The notes beneath the pieces are model-generated. The model was not told where the DNA came from, did no database searches, and saw only the letters and a list, made by a program, of their open reading frames with translations. From contig NZ_JADHDU010000001.1 of NCBI RefSeq assembly GCF_016820495.1, positions 744,257 to 808,256 on the forward strand: a stretch of DNA of 64,000 bases. The letters run 5' to 3'. Source of the DNA: Planococcus beigongshangi (GTDB taxonomy: Bacteria > Bacillota > Bacilli > Bacillales_A > Planococcaceae). Shown one piece after another: positions 18,779 to 25,659 of this stretch. The position numbers and the translations under genes are program-made. How positions within the stretch are numbered: the stretch's first letter is position 1; the number at the start of each line of letters is the position of its first letter.

Positions 18779-19699
18779 ATGACAATTACGTCTGATGGCT
18801 CAAGTGTATCAAAAAATAATACTACTGACAATAGCCTGGACCGTACAAAAATGTTACGTGCAGCACTGGCTTATGCCCAACGTCTGAACTGGAAAGTGTT
18901 TCCGGTCCACTATATCGAAAATGGGCGGTGTAGTTGCGGGAAGTCAAAATGCACAAACCCCGGTAAGCATCCCCAATGGGCGGCCGGATTAATCGAAGAT
19001 GGAGTTAAATCGGCTACGTCTGAGGAAAAGAAAATCCGTCAATTTTGGGGGAAGTGGCCGAAAGCGTCTATCGGCATTGCAACCGGATCAGCAAGTGGAA
19101 TATGGGTTCTAGATGTAGATTTGAAAGACAATGGCCCAGATTCACTGGAGGAACTAATTAATTCATACGGTGAACTTCCCGAAACAGTCGAAGCTATAAC
19201 CGGCGGAGGCGGCACCCATTATTTTTTCAAACACGTACCCGGCATTCAGAATCAAACCAGTCAGATAGGTAAAGGCTTAGATGTGAGGGGTGAAGGTGGC
19301 TATGTTCTCGGGTCACCATCTGGACATATCAGTGGTAAAAACTATGAATGGGAATTGAGTGGACATCCTTTAGAAAAAAGCGTCCAGGAAGCTCCAGAAT
19401 GGCTGATTGCACTTATCCGAACGAATAGCGGCAGTAAGCCGACAGCCAAGCCAGTGAGCCACTGGACAACGATTTTGCAGGGTGTAGGCAATGGACAGCG
19501 GAACCATTCAGCGGCTTCATTAACTGGCTATCTTCTGCGCAAAGGATTAGATCCGGAAATTGCTTTTCTGCTGATTAATGGCTGGAACCGGGGGATGAAT
19601 AACCCACCGATGGACGATGCGGAACTGGCGAGAACATTCATCAGCATATTGAATAAAGAAATTAAGCGGTCGGAGGTGATAAGAATTGAATATGACTGA
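18779..19699 (+). CDS. Prim-Pol type bifunctional primase/polymerase
   Basis: Replication primase of the element. Residues 22-220 form the archaeo-eukaryotic-type Prim-Pol fold: a Cys/His cluster CSCGKSKCTNPGKHP at 51-65, the catalytic pair in LDVDLKD (Asp112, Asp114) and GGGGTHYFF (His147). The C-terminal 70 residues (GVGNGQRNHSAASLTGYLLRKGL) look like a PriCT domain. At 306 aa it matches the stand-alone pri genes of SaPI-like islands. It overlaps the helicase-like gene by 14 nt. Confidence 0.88.
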   Translation: MTITSDGSSVSKNNTTDNSLDRTKMLRAALAYAQRLNWKVFPVHYIENGRCSCGKSKCTNPGKHPQWAAGLIEDGVKSATSEEKKIRQFWGKWPKASIGIATGSASGIWVLDVDLKDNGPDSLEELINSYGELPETVEAITGGGGTHYFFKHVPGIQNQTSQIGKGLDVRGEGGYVLGSPSGHISGKNYEWELSGHPLEKSVQEAPEWLIALIRTNSGSKPTAKPVSHWTTILQGVGNGQRNHSAASLTGYLLRKGLDPEIAFLLINGWNRGMNNPPMDDAELARTFISILNKEIKRSEVIRIEYD

Positions 19700-21452
19700 G
19701 GTTAAAAGCGAAAACATCGAAGAAGTGAAAAAGCCATTTATTTCAATAGAAGTCCAAGAAGCAATTAATCAAATGAGAGAGCAAAAGGGCGACTTATTCG
19801 GAATTGAAGAGGTGACCGGCGGTTCGATAATCCCGAAACCTTTCTTTAATAAAAATGGCAGCCTGTTCAGGATTCAGGAAAAGAAAAAAGAAGGTGTGGT
19901 AGTCGAAACGCTTGAGATTTTCGTTTGCCGGAACTTCCCAGTAATTACGCGAAAGCTGTCCAATGTCGAACGGTCTGAAGTGTTTTATGAAGTCTATTGG
20001 CGGTCAGATCAACGGGAGTTTCGGGAGGTTGTGCCAGCCATTGGTATATCGACCAAAAGTGAACTCCTGAAACTGGCAGATAAAAACTTGGCTGTCACTG
20101 ACAGGAACGCCAAAGATTTAATTTTCTACTTCGAGCGTTACATTGCAGAAAATCACATACCTTATCATCATGCAGTTGACCGCATGGGGCACATAAAGAC
20201 CGCGTTCATTCATCCGCTGATGTCGGATAATGTGGAGATTATGCCGCCGGATATAGGCGAAAAGCAGACATTGGAAGCCTTTCAATCCCAAGGCACACAA
20301 GAAGAATGGCTGCGGAACGTGCTTTACAAAGTGAAAGACCGTCCGAAAGTCTTGGCTATCCTGTTATCAAGCTTTACATCAGTCATACTCAAAGATTTGC
20401 GCTTGTCTCCCTTCATCGTTGACCTGTCTGGCGTGACTAGTAGAGGGAAGACCACCGCTTTACATGTAGCAGCGAGCGTGTGGGGCACTTCCCATCTAAT
20501 TAATGAATGGAATGCCACCAAAGTATCCATTGAACGAAAATCAGCGTTCCTGAACAGTTTCCCGGCATTCTATGACGACAGTATGAAGGCTCAGGAATAT
20601 CAGCTTCAGCAGATTGTCTATAACTATAGTGGTGGACGTTCAAAAGGGCGCGGAAGCATTAAGGGGAGCCAGATGGAATATACCTGGAACAATCTATTGA
20701 TTTCCACCGGTGAAAATTCGCTTGTTGAATACGCTAGGCAAGCAGGAGGTGCAGCGGCTCGGATTCTCCCTTTAACCGGACTTCCGTTCGAAGGTGTAGA
20801 TCATAAATTCTTCAACGAGCTTTATCAGTCGGTGGATAAATACCATGGCCGGATCGGCATTGACTTTCTGGAGCAATGGAAAGAAAAGAAAGCGGATTAT
20901 ATCGGATTGTATGCGCAGTACAATGACCAGTTTCAAAAACTTTCAGCCGGAAATGATGTGCTTGGGAGAATCGCCAGACATTATGCAGCAATCGTTTTTA
21001 CCGCCCATCTTTTGAAAGAGTTCTTTCAGGCAAGCATTAATATTCAGTTATTAGTTGACCTGTTCGAAGATGTGAAGCTTGAAAACAAGTCTACCGACAA
21101 GCCAAAGCAGTTACTGGAGCAGATTCTTTCGGATCTTGATTCGGATAGAGGTTCAATCTACTACAACTATTATCCAGAGCGTAGAGAGATAAAAGCTATT
21201 TACCACAAAGACACGCTCTATATCCAGCCATCTTATCTTTCTGAAATGCTTGGCGCGGATATGTGGACAATCCGGAAAGAATGGATGCGCCGGGGTATGA
21301 CATCCATATTTCAGCACAATGGCAGCGAAGTTGATTATAAGCAGATTCGGCACAATGGCGATAGATTTAAAGTTGTAGCATTCAACTCCCATACTCTTCA
21401 AGAGTTAGGTTTCAATTTTGAACGGGACCCAGTAGATATAAAAGGCTTATAA
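19686..21452 (+). CDS. DUF927 replication protein, helicase-like
   Basis: 588 aa. The central DUF927 ATPase shows a Walker-A-like loop in VDLSGVTSRGKTTALHVAAS (around residue 245), an aspartate box FPAFYDDSM and a conserved ISTGENSLVEYARQAGGAAARILPL stretch; in the element this fits the Rep helicase that melts the iteron origin. The start is TTG, 6 nt after GGAGGTGA; an ATG 6 nt later is possible. The adjacent repeats at 21459-21766 begin 6 nt after its stop, the usual rep-ori arrangement. Confidence 0.85.
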   Translation: MNMTEVKSENIEEVKKPFISIEVQEAINQMREQKGDLFGIEEVTGGSIIPKPFFNKNGSLFRIQEKKKEGVVVETLEIFVCRNFPVITRKLSNVERSEVFYEVYWRSDQREFREVVPAIGISTKSELLKLADKNLAVTDRNAKDLIFYFERYIAENHIPYHHAVDRMGHIKTAFIHPLMSDNVEIMPPDIGEKQTLEAFQSQGTQEEWLRNVLYKVKDRPKVLAILLSSFTSVILKDLRLSPFIVDLSGVTSRGKTTALHVAASVWGTSHLINEWNATKVSIERKSAFLNSFPAFYDDSMKAQEYQLQQIVYNYSGGRSKGRGSIKGSQMEYTWNNLLISTGENSLVEYARQAGGAAARILPLTGLPFEGVDHKFFNELYQSVDKYHGRIGIDFLEQWKEKKADYIGLYAQYNDQFQKLSAGNDVLGRIARHYAAIVFTAHLLKEFFQASINIQLLVDLFEDVKLENKSTDKPKQLLEQILSDLDSDRGSIYYNYYPERREIKAIYHKDTLYIQPSYLSEMLGADMWTIRKEWMRRGMTSIFQHNGSEVDYKQIRHNGDRFKVVAFNSHTLQELGFNFERDPVDIKGL

Positions 21453-21458
21453 GAATTA

Positions 21459-21766
21459 GTCACCAAGCTGTCACCAAATATGGACCACATTTTCAGCAGA
21501 TTTGGTGACAGAAGAAAGCAGTATTTACAAGGGTTTGAACAACAAAGTCACCAAGAGTCACCAAGAGTCACCAAATATATATACTATCTTGTGGAACTGT
21601 TCATTACCTTCAACAGCGGGTTATTTCAAATAAAAAGAGTCCTATAAAAAAACTTGGTGACTTTGGTGACTTATGGTGACAATCCCTTTAAAACATTGTC
21701 GTACTGCAGTTCTTCTTATGGTGAATATGAAGAAAGCATGGTGACAGCGTGGTGACACTTGGTGAC
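21459..21766. repeat. Iteron replication origin of the satellite
   Basis: About a dozen copies of GTCACCAA or its complement TTGGTGAC (core GGTGAC). Left block: forward copies at 21459, 21470, 21547, 21557 and 21567, with one inverted at 21502. Right block: inverted copies at 21654, 21663, 21759 and variants at 21673, 21738, 21749. Between them, 21575-21653 is AT-rich. Two iteron clusters of opposite orientation flanking a melting region, just after rep, is the SaPI-type origin plan. No convincing gene lies here. Confidence 0.85.
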
Positions 21767-21832
21767 TAATTGGCGAAAAAACAGAAATATCTTCTAGTAT
21801 TTACCAAATATTACTTTAAAGGAGGAACCAAA

Positions 21833-22165
21833 ATGGTCCTAGCAAAAGAAAATCCAAGAAAGCTCAAAATCAATCAGCCGGTTGATTACGAAGATATGCT
21901 TCTCTTCGAAAAACTAATATTGAATGCTTGGATTGTAAATCACATCGAGCCTTATAAGATTAAGTCCTTTAACGGGCCGACGTCCTATCGGTTGAAGCAC
22001 CAGTTCGAGTATTCAAAAGACGGTTTCTATATTACAAATGGCCAGATGAAAGGAGCATTACTCGCTGCGGGCTTCAGACCGAAAGATGAAAATGATTTAA
22101 ATTGGACGTTTGCTTTGTCTAAAAAATTACAAGATGTAGACTTTGCAAAACTTCCGGGGTGGTGA
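21833..22165 (+). CDS. Hypothetical protein (110 aa)
   Basis: The ATG follows a perfect AAAGGAGG. A longer in-frame TTG start would run back into the origin repeats and has no ribosome-binding site. The product is basic at the start (MVLAKENPRKLKINQPVDYE) and has mixed alpha/beta character (GFYITNGQMKGALLAAGFRP). No family recognised. First gene after the origin. Confidence 0.65.
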   Translation: MVLAKENPRKLKINQPVDYEDMLLFEKLILNAWIVNHIEPYKIKSFNGPTSYRLKHQFEYSKDGFYITNGQMKGALLAAGFRPKDENDLNWTFALSKKLQDVDFAKLPGW

Positions 22166-22170
22166 TCCGC

Positions 22171-22506
22171 ATGACCGATACCAAAACACTCAACCGATGC
22201 CAAGTAAAAATAGCCCATGTCCTCAATAATCTGGACCGCAATGAGAAACGGTTTAAAGCGTTCTGCAATTTTTATGCTTATGGTCCAGGCACTGAAGCAG
22301 AACAGGATCAATTGAGAAGAACGATGTACGAATTGCTGCAGCCGATCAAAGATGTGTTTGTCATTAACGCACTCCTGGAAGAGAAAGAACGGAAACAGAT
22401 GCCGGCTTTTGATAAAGATGATTTATCCAGGAGAAAAGAAGAGGCTTATCGAAATTATGGTAGAGCCATAACGCTACAGCAGTCACACGAAAGGGGAAAA
22501 CGATGA
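22171..22506 (+). CDS. Hypothetical protein (111 aa)
   Basis: The ATG is preceded by GGGGTGGTGAT inside the end of the previous gene. The product is helical and highly charged (LNNLDRNEKRFKAF, LLEEKERKQMPAFDKDDLSRRKEE). No family recognised. It overlaps the next gene by 4 nt, so the run from 21833 is one operon. Confidence 0.6.
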   Translation: MTDTKTLNRCQVKIAHVLNNLDRNEKRFKAFCNFYAYGPGTEAEQDQLRRTMYELLQPIKDVFVINALLEEKERKQMPAFDKDDLSRRKEEAYRNYGRAITLQQSHERGKR

Positions 22507-22766
22507 TTGGATACGTGAATGGGCATGACAAAAAAGGAAGAGCCGTGATCAGTTTAACTATACAAGAAAGCTGTACTAGATTTGATCGGCGTGACCATTT
22601 ATTCGCTGTTGAGGCCGGAAAGACATATACAATCGGCGGAATACCAAAGGGTGTGACTTTCTACGATGGTTTTGGTGAGGAAATTGCCCGTATGACGTTT
22701 ACCAAGAAAAGCGCTGCTCGAAATTTTATTATTCCGAAAGACTGCAAGAAAATAGGCATTTTATAG
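22503..22766 (+). CDS. Hypothetical protein (87 aa)
   Basis: Starts within the stop of the preceding gene (ATGA). It is short and beta-rich (AVEAGKTYTIGGIPKGVTFYDGFGEE), with a lysine-rich end. No domain recognised. Confidence 0.6.
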   Translation: MIGYVNGHDKKGRAVISLTIQESCTRFDRRDHLFAVEAGKTYTIGGIPKGVTFYDGFGEEIARMTFTKKSAARNFIIPKDCKKIGIL

Positions 22767-22800
22767 AGTAAAGACATGCTCATAAAGGAAGGTGAAAACA

Positions 22801-23145
22801 ATGAAGCCATCAAGAGCCATGACTAACTACATCGAAGAGTTATTATTCAAAATGAATGAGTTCAAGAAGATTGCCAGCGGGGATATCGAACTGACAAGAA
22901 AAGACGGAACTGCACTTCAGCAGTTACGGAAGTATGAAAATGCAGCAACTGTTGTTACAGCTGTTCAGGATGTATATGAATCGATGGATGAAGAAAAGCA
23001 GGCCTTTGTCCGAAACTACTATTGGAGTTCAGGCAACCAAACTTTGAAGCGTGCGGCTGATCAACTGAACTACAGTGAACGCACAATGAAGCGGTGGAAA
23101 GAAGAAGTTGCCACGTTAATCGCTAATCGATTGGGATGGCTCTGA
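22801..23145 (+). CDS. RinA/ArpU-like phage transcriptional regulator
   Basis: 114 aa with AAGGAAGGTG before the ATG. The C-terminal half reads as a sigma-70 region-4-like helix-turn-helix: EEKQAFVRNYYW, then QTLKRAADQLNYSERTMKRW. Proteins of this type end the early region of Gram-positive phages and switch on packaging and morphogenesis genes. Here it sits shortly before the candidate cos site and late-type module, as expected for that job. Confidence 0.65.
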   Translation: MKPSRAMTNYIEELLFKMNEFKKIASGDIELTRKDGTALQQLRKYENAATVVTAVQDVYESMDEEKQAFVRNYYWSSGNQTLKRAADQLNYSERTMKRWKEEVATLIANRLGWL

Positions 23146-23172
23146 TCTCAATGGAGGAAAGGAGGAATGAAG

Positions 23173-23808
23173 ATGGACAATGAAACCCTCAATATTGAAG
23201 CCTGGCAATTGAAGTACCTGGCCCAAGCATTAACCCGCGGCAAAAGGCTAGAGGTCCTAAGAGCGAAATTTCATGAAGAACTGTATGAATGTATCTCTTA
23301 TTCAACAACTAACTTCGACCCGCTGAATCCAAAGGGAATCAAGACAGCAACAGACAGCCAAGCGATACGGATCATTGAAGCGAAGGAACGTTATGACCGA
23401 ATGATTATGAACGAGTATGACCGACACTTCAGATGGCAACTCCTACTGGACTGGCTGACTGATCACGACAGAACAATTATGGTTCGCTACTTCCAGAAGA
23501 AAAAGTTTGTGCGACCGGAGCTGATTGCTTCATTGCTCCATCGGATTTCCAAGCGATTGGCTGAAGAAGAAAGACACATTGAAAAGGTTCGGACAGATCA
23601 AGCTAAGGAAGAGTATGCCGAATACGCTAAGGCTACAGCGGAGAAGAGGATGCCTAAACGGAAGTTATCAGTATTCGAAGATGGTAAATGGATTCTGATT
23701 GATCCGGATGAATACAATCTGTTGCAGTGGAAGAAACGTCTTGATGCTAAGCAGAAGGATATGCGTGAATACTTCAAAGATAACTTTAATCATCCAGATG
23801 CTTTGTGA
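23173..23808 (+). CDS. Hypothetical protein, possible second regulator (211 aa)
   Basis: I start at the ATG 7 nt after AGGAGG, not at the one 6 nt earlier that nearly touches it. Helical and charged; residues near 80-140 (WQLLLDWLTDHDRTIMVRYF, then RPELIASLLHRISKRLAEEE) resemble a degenerate sigma-like helix-turn-helix, and the C-terminus carries a basic KRMPKRKLSVF segment. I do not recognise the family. It is the last gene before the noncoding region at 23809. Confidence 0.6.
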   Translation: MDNETLNIEAWQLKYLAQALTRGKRLEVLRAKFHEELYECISYSTTNFDPLNPKGIKTATDSQAIRIIEAKERYDRMIMNEYDRHFRWQLLLDWLTDHDRTIMVRYFQKKKFVRPELIASLLHRISKRLAEEERHIEKVRTDQAKEEYAEYAKATAEKRMPKRKLSVFEDGKWILIDPDEYNLLQWKKRLDAKQKDMREYFKDNFNHPDAL

Positions 23809-23849
23809 AAAATATCCGCAGAAGATTTGTGGTTTATATAAAAAATATT

Positions 23850-23925
23850 TTCATCCCCCCCAAAAAACATTTTGGCTTTTTAAAAAAATCTAGGGACCGG
23901 GCAGGGGCTCGATAAATTGGATTTA
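23850..23925. other. Candidate cos packaging site
   Basis: Within a 243-nt gene-free stretch there is a seven-C tract (23855-23861), an A/T-rich segment and then TAGGGACCGGGCAGGGGCTC at 23891-23910. A C tract followed by GGGACC-type GC-rich sequence before the late genes recalls cos regions of HK97-like Gram-positive phages. Small hairpins (TGAGCA-5-TGCTCA at 23976) lie downstream. This is pattern resemblance only. Confidence 0.4.
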
Positions 23926-24051
23926 TGGTCTCTCTCGCGTGAGGGAGGATGTTGGGAATAGTTGGTAATTACTGGTGAGCACGAAATGCTCAAAGCCCTG
24001 GTGTATAAGGAATTCGGAGAACGAAACTAAAAATGAAAAGGGGAAATTAAA

Positions 24052-24648
24052 ATGGCAAAAGCAAAGGTAATTGAATCGAATGTTACTAATATTTTTGAAG
24101 AAACTATCAAAGCAGTAATGGTGACAAAACGACTGGAAGAGGAAGCGAGAAAAGAAATTCCAGATGATGTGCGGTTAAGAATGGTTCAAGAAGCAAGAAA
24201 ATTGACGAGAGATATTAAAGAAGACGAGGAATTAGAGGCGGAAGAAGAGCGCTTGAAAAAAAGCTTACGTTTTAGCGCCATTCAAGTTTTCGGAATCCCG
24301 GAAGACAAGAGAGCGATGGTTGAGAATAATTATGAGATTGAAAAAGAAAAGGCAAAAGAAGTTTTATATACACAGTATAAAAAACTAGAGGAATTCACAG
24401 TTCATCTTAACGAACTAAATTTACTCCTAAATAATGTTGCCCGGTTAGAAGATCAAGCTAGTACAGCTGGGAAAATTGAAGATATACTTGCTGGAAAAGT
24501 TAATAAGTTAGCCGGAAGACAAGCATTTCTCCGCCCAGACTTGTCGTTTCTTACTCAAGGCTCAAATGGCAATGCTTTAAGAAAATTAAGTGCTGAAGCT
24601 GTAAATGTAAACAAAAAATTATTGTCAAACTTAAAAGGAAAAATTTAA
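24052..24648 (+). CDS. Hypothetical coiled-coil protein in late-type module (198 aa)
   Basis: AAAGGGG precedes the ATG. Residues 15-130 are dense in Glu, Lys and Leu (RLEEEARKEIPDDVR, EDEELEAEEERLKKSL) and should form long helices or a coiled coil; the last 60 residues are less charged and contain KLAGRQAFLRPDLSFL. No family recognised. First gene after the candidate cos site, so it could be a morphogenesis or interference factor; that is inference. Confidence 0.65.
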   Translation: MAKAKVIESNVTNIFEETIKAVMVTKRLEEEARKEIPDDVRLRMVQEARKLTRDIKEDEELEAEEERLKKSLRFSAIQVFGIPEDKRAMVENNYEIEKEKAKEVLYTQYKKLEEFTVHLNELNLLLNNVARLEDQASTAGKIEDILAGKVNKLAGRQAFLRPDLSFLTQGSNGNALRKLSAEAVNVNKKLLSNLKGKI

Positions 24649-24672
24649 TTCATAAAAGAGGAGCTGGAAAAA

Positions 24673-25068
24673 ATGAATTCATATGAAAAAAAGAAAGCAC
24701 AAATTGAAAAGAAAAAACTTTACAGAAAATATTGGGTGTGGGTATACCCTCAATCAGATGTTGGTGAAGCTGTTTTGACGGCATCCGGATTCTATACGGA
24801 ATACAATCTTTTCTACCATGATGAATCTGAAACTGAAGAACAACGCTTGATCAATGCGAAAGATGTGGCTCATGCTGCCCTGGCATATAAGCTTGAACGT
24901 TTTTCTCATCGGGATGTTTCTACTAAGAAATATAAAATACGGCTTAATGGAAGTACTCGTGGATATGATCGTGATTTAGTTGATGGTATTGATTACGAAA
25001 TGCGCATAACTGAAGTTCCGATAGAGCATGAACCGGAACTTACATTCGACAATATCAAAACCCTGTAA
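24673..25068 (+). CDS. Hypothetical protein before the tail chaperone gene (131 aa)
   Basis: AGAGGAGC precedes the ATG. It has a basic N-terminus (YEKKKAQIEKKKLYRKYW) followed by a mixed fold with VWVYPQSDVGEAVLTASGFY and KIRLNGSTRGYDRDLV. No family recognised. It is 15 nt before the tail assembly chaperone gene and co-directional with it, so it likely belongs to the same transcript. Confidence 0.65.
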   Translation: MNSYEKKKAQIEKKKLYRKYWVWVYPQSDVGEAVLTASGFYTEYNLFYHDESETEEQRLINAKDVAHAALAYKLERFSHRDVSTKKYKIRLNGSTRGYDRDLVDGIDYEMRITEVPIEHEPELTFDNIKTL

Positions 25069-25083
25069 GAAAGGAGCCTGCTC

Positions 25084-25431
25084 ATGAAAAAGCTCACCAT
25101 TCGACTGAATATCAGTGGAAAAGAAAAAAGATTCACAGCGCCTAAAATGGTTACTGGCGCCGTATTTCAAAAAACGTTGAAGCTGGAGAAGGACTTCGAC
25201 AAGAGGCGAGATCCGGAATATTTATTTAATGAATATTATCCTTTCCTCTGTGCAATTTTCGGACACCAGTTTACAGAAGAACAATTAAAAGACGGCTATG
25301 ATATCCGCGAGATCCTTCCAATGGCATCAAGGGCAATCGATCATGTGATCGAAGAAATGGAATTAAATCCAAAGGGGGAGGTGTTACCGTTTGAAAGACC
25401 TTCTGCTAAGAGAAAAGAATATAAACCTTAA
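25084..25431 (+). CDS. Phage tail assembly chaperone
   Basis: 115 aa. The start LTIRLNISGKEKRFTAPKMV followed by a helical body (LFNEYYPFLCAIFGHQFTEEQL) resembles the small tail assembly chaperones (gpG-like) encoded directly before tape measure genes in siphophages; they coat the tape measure during tail building. AAAGGAGC precedes the ATG. The usual -1 frameshift extension is not available: that frame stops at 25392. Its 3' end overlaps a small Com-like gene by 41 nt. Confidence 0.65.
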   Translation: MKKLTIRLNISGKEKRFTAPKMVTGAVFQKTLKLEKDFDKRRDPEYLFNEYYPFLCAIFGHQFTEEQLKDGYDIREILPMASRAIDHVIEEMELNPKGEVLPFERPSAKRKEYKP

Positions 25432-25537
25432 ACGAATGCGCTGCACTAACTGTGATAAGTTGCTAGGGAAAATAATCGGTACTGCTGAAATCAAATGTCA
25501 CAAGTGTGGAAAATTAAATATCTTTAAAAACAAATGA
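25391..25537 (+). CDS. Com-like zinc-ribbon protein (48 aa)
   Basis: TTG start, 7 nt after GGGGGAGGTG inside the tail chaperone gene. The product begins MKDLLLREKNINLKRMRC and has Cys18/Cys21 (CTNC) and Cys36/Cys39 (CHKC), the four-cysteine pattern of the Mu Com family. Mu Com activates translation of mom by binding its leader RNA. No mom or methylase gene is present here; the next gene is the tape measure, whose leader contains a hairpin. A target in that leader is speculation. Confidence 0.7.
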   Translation: MKDLLLREKNINLKRMRCTNCDKLLGKIIGTAEIKCHKCGKLNIFKNK

Positions 25538-25579
25538 TAGAGGAATTAAATTTCCTGACAGTTTAGAGACTCCAGAAGT

Positions 25580-25617
25580 CCTGCCGCCTTATTGTGGCCA
25601 GGGCTTCTTTTCTTTCC
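25580..25617 (+). promoter_or_regulatory. Hairpin in the tape measure leader
   Basis: AGAAG-CCTG pairs with CAGG-CTTCT around a 15-nt loop, followed by TTTTCTTT. It could be a weak terminator or an RNA target for the Com-like protein. It lies about 45 nt before the tape measure start. Confidence 0.4.
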
Positions 25618-25659
25618 CCCTGGACAGTAAGGCGAGCCTATAAAGGAGAAGGTGAGAAA

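Noticed and set aside
21459-21766. CRISPR array
   Set aside because: The repeats are 8 bp, irregularly spaced and in both orientations; no cas gene is present. Iterons fit.
21770-21832. Upstream TTG start for the first gene after the origin
   Set aside because: It begins only a few bases after the last iteron and has no ribosome-binding site, whereas AAAGGAGG precedes the ATG at 21833.
25365-25395. Programmed -1 frameshift in the tail assembly chaperone gene
   Set aside because: A run of G's is present, but the -1 frame stops at 25392. The downstream frame is a separate Com-like gene with its own start.
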